Source: Myxococcales bacterium (GTDB lineage Bacteria > Myxococcota_C > UBA6777). From it: a stretch of DNA of 9,788 nt. The position numbers and the translations under genes were made by a program. Below, piece by piece: positions 1 to 5,213 of this stretch. Position 1 is the first letter of the stretch; each line of letters starts with the position of its first letter. The DNA is taken from the NCBI GenBank assembly GCA_027005175.1, contig JALTMC010000854.1:1-9788 (forward strand), written 5' to 3'. Under the pieces are notes generated by a model, which was not told the origin of the DNA, ran no database searches, and saw nothing but the letters and a program-made list of their open reading frames with translations.

Positions 1-1
1 G

Positions 2-175
2 TTGGTGAACTATGCTGTGATGTCCAAAGACAGTACCTACGACTGCGCTCAAGTGATCCGTGACAATCCTTATGTTGCTGGTGGAGGGCATACTGACAGG
101 GCTGGTTGTACGGGAAAGCATGTTGAAATGCAGCAAGCCCTCGACTTTTTTGCAAGTCGATTTACCGAAGGATGA
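2..175 (+). CDS. 3' end of a gene entering from the left, possibly an esterase/hydrolase
   Basis: An open frame runs from the window edge to a TGA at 173-175, giving about 57 C-terminal residues; the start is outside the window. The fragment contains a VAGGGH motif (His codon at 89-91), two cysteines, and an ending in which a helix-like segment leads to DFFASRF. A Gly-Gly-Gly-His followed by a final helix ending in FF resembles the catalytic-His end of secreted PHB-depolymerase or feruloyl-esterase type alpha/beta hydrolases. That reading is a resemblance only, because the nucleophile region is not in the window. The stop overlaps the next start as ATGA (172-175), so the two genes are very probably cotranscribed and translationally coupled. 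Any C-terminal fragment of a Cys-containing exported protein could look similar. Confidence 0.55.
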   Translation: MVNYAVMSKDSTYDCAQVIRDNPYVAGGGHTDRAGCTGKHVEMQQALDFFASRFTEG

Positions 176-2343
176 GCAAGCGACCTGTTGCTATCGGTGT
201 TGACCTTGGAACAACACACAGCAGCGTTGTCGCCTTGGACCGCAACCAAGCCCCCTTTCTCCTCCCCCTCGCTCCTCCCCATCACAATGTCCCAACAGCC
301 GTCTTCTTTCCAGAAGAAGAGTCAGCGGATGTTTCTGAAGTCTCCTGGAAACAAGGTTCGTATGAGCCGACATGCTTGATTGGGGAAGAAGCCCAAACCC
401 GGTTGTTGGAAGAACCCCATCGCGGGGCCCAACTGTTTAAGCGCCGAATGGGCGAAACATCCTGGTATCTTCAGGTCGATCAACAACAGTATACCGCAGA
501 GTCATTGTCCAGGCTCTTCTTGTACCAGCTTCGGAAACACAGCGAGCCTCACCTCCACAACCTAGCTGGAGAGGTCTCAGGTGCAGTCGTCACCGTTCCT
601 GCCTATTTCCCCGACGCAGCCCGACGCAGCACAAGCAAGGCCGCAGAAGCGGCAGATTGGCCACTCTTGGGTCTATTGAATGAGCCCACAGCCGCAGCTC
701 TGGCCCATGGCTACCAGTACCAGGTTCCAAGCTTTGACCTCCTACAGCAAGAGAACCGCTCCTCAACATCTCGCAGTCCACAGGGAGACTCTATCCTTGT
801 CTTTGACTTAGGCGGTGGAACACTTGATCTGTCCGTACTCATTGCAACACCTGAACAGCTACAAGTGGTAGCCAGTTGTGGAGACCCGACTCTGGGATGT
901 CAGGACTGGGACAACAGGATGGCCGAGATCGTTGCTGATGCCTTTGCACAGGAGTTCCAATGGAATCCTCTGGAGCATCCCGAAACGTACGAGAGGTTGC
1001 GCAGGACATGCCAAAGCACCCGAGAGCGTCTGTCTCAACAACACCAAGTCCAGCTTCATTTTCATCCGTATGGATGTCAGTTCTCTCAGAGATGGACACA
1101 GACCAAACTAGCCTCCCAATCTCAACCTCTGTTGGACCGATGTCGGGCCTTGCTCAGAAAGGTCCTGGACGAAAGTAACATCAAGACATCACAAGTAAAG
1201 CAAGTCTTGCTTGCGGGTGGTGGAAGTCGAATGCCGATGATCATCCATCTCTTGCATCAGTACTTTGACATAAGTCCCGACACCAGCCTCGACCCAGCCC
1301 GTGCTGTAGCCACGGGAGCAGCTTTGTTTGCTGCCCAGATAAGCCTTCAAGCCACGACCCAACAACGCACGGATGCCGACCGATTCTTGCCAGGACAATC
1401 GATAAAAGAGGTCGCCCCCTACCCGCTTGGGCTGCTACATCTACGAGAGAAACGGCTCCATTACCGTCCTTTGTTCCCCAAACATACGCCACTCCCTGCC
1501 GAGATCACAGTGGACGACCTCACCACATCACACAACCATCAGACCACACTGGATCTGTTGTTAAGTCAAAGTATAGATGTGTCCGTGAGGCCGGATGCTT
1601 TGCTGGCAGCTTGTCGGATCAGCGACATACCACCCATGCCTGCGGGTCAGGTAGAGATGTCTGTAACTTTCACCTACAACACGAGAGGTCTCGTAGAAGT
1701 CAGAGCCGTCCAACAAGAGACACAGACTTCGCTTACGGCAACCATGCTCTCTAGCCAGGATATGATGGAGCAAATCCAGTCCTCTGTCTCACGGCATATC
1801 ATCATACTGGTTGATACTTCTGCGAGCATGAAGGGGCGACCTCTTGTAGAGGCAAAGTATGCGATCTCTCGCTTCCTCACTGTTCTCGAAGAGCAACAAA
1901 GTTCCTCGATACAAAAGGTAGGACTGGTCAGCTTTGGTGCCAATGGAGTCACTTTACTCTCTGCACCGAGGCATGACTACGCATACCTGCGAGCACTGAC
2001 ATCCCAACTCGCCAGCGGTGGAAAGACCCCCATGTCTGGAGCTTTAACCTTATGCCTCTCCATCCTTCAAGAGATGCCAGCAGAGGAGGATGTCCAAGAG
2101 CGTCTGGTTGTACTTGTGAGTGATGGCTTACCCAATGAACCCGAGCAAGCCAAGAGAGCCGCTCAGGCTCTTCACGACGCTGACATAAGGATCATCGCCA
2201 TCGGGCTGGGAGAGGATGTGGATGCCAACTTCTTATCCACCCAGATCTGCTCGACCCAAGAGGACTACAGAAGTGTCTCCGATCCCATCGCACTGCCTGT
2301 TACGTTTACCTCCCTGGCTATGGAACTCCGGTGGCACCCATGA
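172..2343 (+). CDS. Hsp70-family ATPase fused to a C-terminal VWA domain
   Basis: This 723-residue protein has three parts. Residues 1-400 are an Hsp70 nucleotide-binding domain: phosphate-1 motif IGVDLGTT (8-15), catalytic lysine in FKRRMG (K90), VVTVPAYF (139-146), LLNEPTAAALAHGY (168-181), phosphate-2 motif FDLGGGTLD (211-219) and adenosine motif LLAGGGSRMP (346-355). Residues 412-530 look like the substrate-binding beta-sandwich, with DIPPMPAG at 485-492. Where DnaK has its helical lid there is a VWA domain (about 540-720) with a complete metal site: DTSAS (548-552), Thr in GGKTPM (T619) and SDG (650-652). VWA domains usually bind protein partners through a metal ion. No signal peptide is seen, so it should be cytoplasmic. 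About 20 extra residues (185-206) lie between the NEPTAAALAHGY motif and phosphate-2. The ATG is set by the ATGA overlap and by the normal short distance to IGVDLGTT. Family is certain; client and partner are unknown. Confidence 0.95.
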   Translation: MSKRPVAIGVDLGTTHSSVVALDRNQAPFLLPLAPPHHNVPTAVFFPEEESADVSEVSWKQGSYEPTCLIGEEAQTRLLEEPHRGAQLFKRRMGETSWYLQVDQQQYTAESLSRLFLYQLRKHSEPHLHNLAGEVSGAVVTVPAYFPDAARRSTSKAAEAADWPLLGLLNEPTAAALAHGYQYQVPSFDLLQQENRSSTSRSPQGDSILVFDLGGGTLDLSVLIATPEQLQVVASCGDPTLGCQDWDNRMAEIVADAFAQEFQWNPLEHPETYERLRRTCQSTRERLSQQHQVQLHFHPYGCQFSQRWTQTKLASQSQPLLDRCRALLRKVLDESNIKTSQVKQVLLAGGGSRMPMIIHLLHQYFDISPDTSLDPARAVATGAALFAAQISLQATTQQRTDADRFLPGQSIKEVAPYPLGLLHLREKRLHYRPLFPKHTPLPAEITVDDLTTSHNHQTTLDLLLSQSIDVSVRPDALLAACRISDIPPMPAGQVEMSVTFTYNTRGLVEVRAVQQETQTSLTATMLSSQDMMEQIQSSVSRHIIILVDTSASMKGRPLVEAKYAISRFLTVLEEQQSSSIQKVGLVSFGANGVTLLSAPRHDYAYLRALTSQLASGGKTPMSGALTLCLSILQEMPAEEDVQERLVVLVSDGLPNEPEQAKRAAQALHDADIRIIAIGLGEDVDANFLSTQICSTQEDYRSVSDPIALPVTFTSLAMELRWHP

Positions 2344-2615
2344 GTTACAAACATCCTGCCTAAATCTTAGGAGAAAAAACGGCTGCTGGTAAATGCCTTC
2401 TGTAGGTTACAGATACACATCGTAGACGGTCTCCAAAAACTCCATGAATACTACTTGTGTTAGTTTGAGGGCATTTTATCCAATTTCTACGAAGGATAAA
2501 AGTATCTAAGATGCGGGAGTTGTTTTATCGCTGCTCCTTGGCTACACTCTGAAAGTGGCAGAGACCTCATCGACAGTATGTCCATTTATTTTACAGAGAG
2601 ACTGTTTCCTCTCCG
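2344..2615. other. Convergent intergenic spacer, no gene seen
   Basis: This 272-bp stretch separates the ends of two convergent genes and holds no convincing ORF. Three small inverted repeats are visible: TCTGTA-GGT-TACAGA (2399-2413), TTTTATCC with its complement GGATAAAA (2474-2481 and 2494-2501, 12-nt loop), and GAGAG/CTCTC (2596-2600 and 2609-2613), the last just downstream of the lipoprotein stop on the - strand. Any could weakly assist termination, but none is GC-rich and followed by a clear T run, so I do not call an intrinsic terminator. Confidence 0.5.
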
Positions 2616-2903
2616 TTAAAGGCACTTAATCCCAAGTTGTCTTTTTTGCAGAATACAGGCGGCCCAGACAGAGCAGGTTGAGTTACTGTTGCAGTCACTG
2701 CTCGCTTTGTTGTAGTCCGCACGTTGCCCACTTGTAAGGTTGCTTGTGCATTGTTTAAAGGCTTCCGTGCATTCTGTTACGCTCTTTCCTGAGAGAACAT
2801 TACACTCTTGTAGCTTCTTACAATAAGAACCTTCTCCACCACCACAAGCTGTTAATAATCCAAAGAGCAATGCACAGGAGATACTAAACAATAGGTATTT
2901 CAT
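2616..2903 (-). CDS. Small cysteine-rich lipoprotein
   Basis: This 95-residue protein begins with a lipoprotein signal peptide: Lys2, a hydrophobic core and lipobox LTAC with the lipidated Cys at 20. The next residue is Gly, not Asp, which by the E. coli rule favours the outer membrane. The mature part of about 75 residues contains eight further cysteines (28, 34, 45, 52, 71, 77, 83, 94), enough for four disulfides, in a hydrophilic Ser/Asn/Lys-rich chain. A good Shine-Dalgarno sequence (AAGGAAG, complement at 2912-2918) lies about 8 nt before the ATG, which supports the start. Such short, even-cysteine lipoproteins are common, mostly uncharacterised, in myxobacteria-like genomes. The gene is divergent from the second Hsp70 gene and its start lies about 20 bp from a 55-bp tandem repeat. 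No function can be assigned. Confidence 0.85.
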   Translation of the reverse strand: MKYLLFSISCALLFGLLTACGGGEGSYCKKLQECNVLSGKSVTECTEAFKQCTSNLTSGQRADYNKASSDCNSNSTCSVWAACILQKRQLGIKCL

Positions 2904-2911
2904 TAAATGTA

Positions 2912-2918
2912 CTTCCTT
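2912..2918 (-). promoter_or_regulatory. Ribosome binding site of the Cys-rich lipoprotein
   Basis: On the - strand AAGGAAG precedes the ATG at 2903 by about 8 nt and fixes the start of the small lipoprotein gene. Confidence 0.7.
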
Positions 2919-2959
2919 TTTTCAATGAGTAGAGAAACAGCTGAGAAGCGACTACTTTA

Positions 2960-2979
2960 CAATGCAGTGGACTCCATTG
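2960..2979. promoter_or_regulatory. 20-bp imperfect palindrome, operator-like (copy 1)
   Basis: CAATGCAGTGGACTCCATTG has dyad symmetry with 16 of 20 positions matching its own reverse complement: arms CAATG/CATTG and AGT/ACT. The symmetry and the position between divergent genes fit a binding site for a dimeric regulator. As an RNA hairpin the loop would be too tight without melting the centre. No regulator gene is in the window, so the role is inferred. Confidence 0.35.
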
Positions 2980-3117
2980 ATGAGTAGAGAAACAGCTGAG
3001 AAGCGACTACTTTACAATGCAGTGGACTCCATTGTCCAGATAAAAATCATCGAGGTCGAAGTAAAGCCACTCAAATCCTTCTTGAACAAGAACCTTTTTC
3101 GTGGAATTCACCAATAA
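2980..3117 (+). CDS. Possible 45-codon ORF coupled to the second Hsp70 gene
   Basis: An ATG at the first base of repeat copy 2 opens a frame of 45 codons, beginning MSRETAEKRLLYNAVDS and ending FLNKNLFRGIHQ, that stops with TAA at 3115-3117. The stop shares its last base with the Hsp70 ATG (TAATG), a classic coupling arrangement. The first 18 codons lie inside the 55-bp repeat, so copy 1 encodes the same start but terminates after 20 codons. An in-frame ATG at 2962 would add six residues. The peptide is charged at first and then mixed, without a signal peptide or recognised motif. No strong Shine-Dalgarno precedes either start (only GTGGA), and an ORF of this length can arise by chance. It may be a true small gene, a leader peptide controlling Hsp70, or nothing. 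Confidence 0.3.
   Translation: MSRETAEKRLLYNAVDSIVQIKIIEVEVKPLKSFLNKNLFRGIHQ
3015..3034. promoter_or_regulatory. 20-bp imperfect palindrome, operator-like (copy 2)
   Basis: This is identical to the site at 2960-2979, 55 bp away centre to centre, which is between 5 and 5.5 helical turns. It lies about 80 bp before the Hsp70 ATG. Its identity follows automatically from the tandem duplication and is not independent evidence of function. Confidence 0.35.
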
Positions 3118-4964
3118 TGAGTCATTCACCCCCTGCCATTGGTATCGATCTTGGAACCACAAATACAGTCATGGCCTATGTTCAAGCTGATGGTAGTTGG
3201 ATGTGCATCCCCAACCAAGAGGGCCAGGAACACACCCCCTCCGTCGTACAGATCACAGAGCAAGGCTTCAGCGTGGGGCAGGCGGCTTTAGACAATGCAG
3301 AGACACATCCTAGTACAGTCATTCAAGAGGTCAAGCGGCATATGGGAGACCCCGACTGGGCCTGGGTCGTAGACGGTATCGTATTACAACCCCAAGACAT
3401 CAGCGCGCTGCTCTTACAAAAAGTCCAGCAAGATGCATCCCTACGACTCGGGCAGGAAGTCCGTTCTGCCGTCATTTCAGTCCCTGCACATTTCAGTGAA
3501 AACCAGCGACAAGCCACGATGGAAGCCGCAAGACTGGCCGGTCTGGAACCGTTAAGACTACTCAACGAGCCCTCGGCAGCGGCGTTGGCCTATGGCTACC
3601 AGGATATACCTGAAGGAAGCCTTCTTTTTGTGATGGATCTGGGGGGAGGGACATTTGATGTCAGCGTGTTGCAATACAACAAAGACAACTTACTTGTCTT
3701 ATCCACACGAGGACATGCTCATCTAGGAGGTCAGGATTGGGATGACCTACTCCTCCACCAAGCCGCCGCACAATTCATCAGCGAACATGGACAAGATCCA
3801 CTGGATGATCCCCACAGCCACCAACGCCTCAAACGAAAAGTTATCACCGCCAAACATCAACTATCCTTCGACAAACAAGTCACACTCTCCATTCAACACC
3901 AACAGCTTGTCACCCGAGTCACCATCACACAAGAGCAGTTCAAGCAAATGGCCCGTTCCAAGATAGGTCAAATGCACGATCTCTGTCGGCTGGCACTTGA
4001 AGATCGATCAGCAACATCCATAGCCAGGGTCCTTCTGGTGGGTGGAGCAACAAAGATGCCGATGATTCAGCAGCTCGCGGCGACATTATTTCCTCAAGCC
4101 CCTATCGTTCAAGATTATCCAGAAAAGGCTGTTGCCTACGGCGCTGCTCTACAAGCCTCCTTGCTACAACAAGGAAGAAGATCCTTACCCACGAAAAAAG
4201 TACAACAAGGAAGAGGATCCTTACTAACAAGAAAGCAAGGTCCACCATCGTCACAAAGACCTCTGAAAGAACAAGAAGCAGATCATTCAACAGACCCTCT
4301 TCCCGAAAAAGCACCTGTCGAAGCGCAAGGTGTAGATCATTCAGCAAGCGAGGCTGCCACAAACAAAGAGGACATCGAACGCCCTAAATCTGGTATCAGA
4401 AGCAGCACTCCAGACATTGAATGCCCTGAGTCTGGTGTAAGAAACAGCACTCTGGATGAACGCCCTGAATCTGTACGTAGAGAACAGCCGTTGTATCTTG
4501 GTGGAAAAGTGAGTCAGGAGCAAAGTGATGTCATCCCCATCAGGTTGGGAGTTCGAGATGTAAATTCACATCGTTTGGGCCTTGTTGTATTGGACGCACA
4601 AGGTCGTCCTTTGGTGGATACACTGATTGAGCAGTTTTCCCCCCTGCCCTACACTTATCGAGCCACCTACTACACCGCACATCGCAATCAGATATCCCTG
4701 GAACTCGATATCGTGGAAGGAGAAAGCCCCTATCCAGAAGAATGTATCCCTTTGGGTAAGGCCACCATTACGGATATACCACCTCGCCCTGCCGGACAAG
4801 CCATTGAAGTCGAGTTCACTTACAATCGAAGTGGTTTGCTACAACTCTCTGTGCAAGATATAGGCACCGGTCGCCAATACCACCAACACATACAGTCTCC
4901 CCACCAACACCCCAAGGGAGCCAAAGAACGAATCAAACAATGGCTCAAAAAACGACAGAGATAA
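3117..4964 (+). CDS. Second Hsp70-family ATPase, lidless, with a repetitive linker
   Basis: This 615-residue protein has an N-terminal Hsp70 ATPase domain: IGIDLGTTNT (8-17), catalytic lysine in VKRHMG (K73), VISVPAHF (119-126), LLNEPSAAALAYGY (148-161), MDLGGGTFD (173-181) and LLVGGATKMP (306-315). The domain ends near residue 350. Residues about 350-460 form a hydrophilic, repetitive, probably disordered linker, far longer than the DnaK linker. Residues 471-597 resemble a substrate-binding beta-sandwich, with DIPPRPAG at 553-560 as in the first Hsp70. There is no alpha-helical lid; the chain ends in a basic tail (KERIKQWLKKRQR). No signal peptide is present. The start has only a weak GTGGA ribosome site but may be coupled to a small upstream ORF by TAATG. 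The stop TAA aligns to a GAA codon in the following repeats, so an ancestral form may have been longer. It is a specialised paralogue rather than housekeeping DnaK. Confidence 0.95.
   Translation: MSHSPPAIGIDLGTTNTVMAYVQADGSWMCIPNQEGQEHTPSVVQITEQGFSVGQAALDNAETHPSTVIQEVKRHMGDPDWAWVVDGIVLQPQDISALLLQKVQQDASLRLGQEVRSAVISVPAHFSENQRQATMEAARLAGLEPLRLLNEPSAAALAYGYQDIPEGSLLFVMDLGGGTFDVSVLQYNKDNLLVLSTRGHAHLGGQDWDDLLLHQAAAQFISEHGQDPLDDPHSHQRLKRKVITAKHQLSFDKQVTLSIQHQQLVTRVTITQEQFKQMARSKIGQMHDLCRLALEDRSATSIARVLLVGGATKMPMIQQLAATLFPQAPIVQDYPEKAVAYGAALQASLLQQGRRSLPTKKVQQGRGSLLTRKQGPPSSQRPLKEQEADHSTDPLPEKAPVEAQGVDHSASEAATNKEDIERPKSGIRSSTPDIECPESGVRNSTLDERPESVRREQPLYLGGKVSQEQSDVIPIRLGVRDVNSHRLGLVVLDAQGRPLVDTLIEQFSPLPYTYRATYYTAHRNQISLELDIVEGESPYPEECIPLGKATITDIPPRPAGQAIEVEFTYNRSGLLQLSVQDIGTGRQYHQHIQSPHQHPKGAKERIKQWLKKRQR
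4165..4224 (+). repeat. 36-bp-period repeat in the Hsp70 linker
   Basis: TACAACAAGGAAGAAGATCC and the next bases at 4165-4188 recur at 4201-4224 with one mismatch in 24. The 36-bp period adds 12 residues per copy (QQGRRSLPTKK and QQGRGSLLTRK), so length changes keep the frame. A second, weaker protein repeat follows nearby (ERPKSGIRSST, ECPESGVRNST, ERPESVRRE). Confidence 0.8.
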
Positions 4965-5133
4965 GAAGGCCGAATATCCTCAAACATGGGGAGACATCGA
5001 TCCTATCATCCTAAACAGAAAGAAGAAGACCGGATATCCTCAAACATGGGGAGACATCGGTCCTATCATCCTAAACAGAAAGAAGAAGACCGGATATCCT
5101 CAAACATGGGGAGACATCGATCCTATCACCCTA
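4955..5133. repeat. 60-bp tandem repeat, about three copies
   Basis: Two nearly identical 60-bp units lie at 4981-5040 and 5041-5100 (one difference, A5000 to G5060), followed by a partial unit from 5101 to 5133. A degenerate partial unit (4955-4980, 4 mismatches in 26) overlaps the last codons and stop of the Hsp70 gene. Each unit contains the palindrome GGATATCC (one mismatch in the first, degenerate unit). On the + strand the unit is a 20-codon open frame encoding MGRHRSYHPKQ, KEED and RISSN in turn. The last repeated bases (CTA, 5131-5133) are the TAG stop of the convergent HEAT gene. The repeat thus fills the whole gap between the two gene ends. Confidence 0.95.
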
Positions 5134-5213
5134 CGGACCATGGGGAAAGAGAAGAGACGGGGCATAGATTTCAAGAGTGGGAGAGCGTGGGTGGTCAACC
5201 CAAAAGATGGTAG
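4965..5213 (+). other. In-frame extension of Hsp70 beyond its stop codon (possible lost C-terminal tail)
   Basis: The Hsp70 frame stays open from just after its TAA (4962-4964) to a TAG at 5211-5213, about 82 further codons. The first part is the 20-residue repeat, very rich in His, Arg, Lys and Glu. The rest overlaps the HEAT gene antisense. An internal ATG at 4986 could start a 75-residue ORF, but no Shine-Dalgarno sequence precedes it (upstream is ATATCCTCAAAC). The stop TAA aligns base for base to GAA in the later copies. This is therefore either a former tail cut off by a nonsense change, a read-through product, or a repeat that happens to remain open. A separate gene is the least likely reading. 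Confidence 0.35.

Larger units (their letters stand above)
2925..3034. repeat. Perfect 55-bp tandem duplication
   Basis: Copy 1 is 2925-2979 and copy 2 is 2980-3034; every base matches, and the match stops at both outer edges (2924 against 2979, 2980 against 3035). Each unit begins ATGAGTAGAGAAACAGC and ends with a 20-bp imperfect palindrome. The array lies between a divergent gene pair, in the likely promoter or leader region of the second Hsp70 gene. Perfect identity suggests a recent duplication or active homogenisation. Because 55 is not a multiple of three, the reading frame starting in copy 1 is broken at the start of copy 2 (TAG at 2985-2987), while the frame starting in copy 2 stays open to the Hsp70 gene. 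Confidence 0.95.

Noticed and set aside
2399-2413. Intrinsic terminator of the Hsp70-VWA gene
   Set aside because: The 6-bp stem is AT-rich and no T run follows.
4955-5133. CRISPR array
   Set aside because: The 60-bp units are adjacent with no unique spacers, and no cas gene is nearby. The same applies to the 27-bp and 55-bp arrays.
4986-5213. Independent 75-residue repeat protein gene
   Set aside because: It has no ribosome site, is in frame with the Hsp70 gene just after its stop, and half of it is antisense to the HEAT gene; it is better read as a tail remnant.
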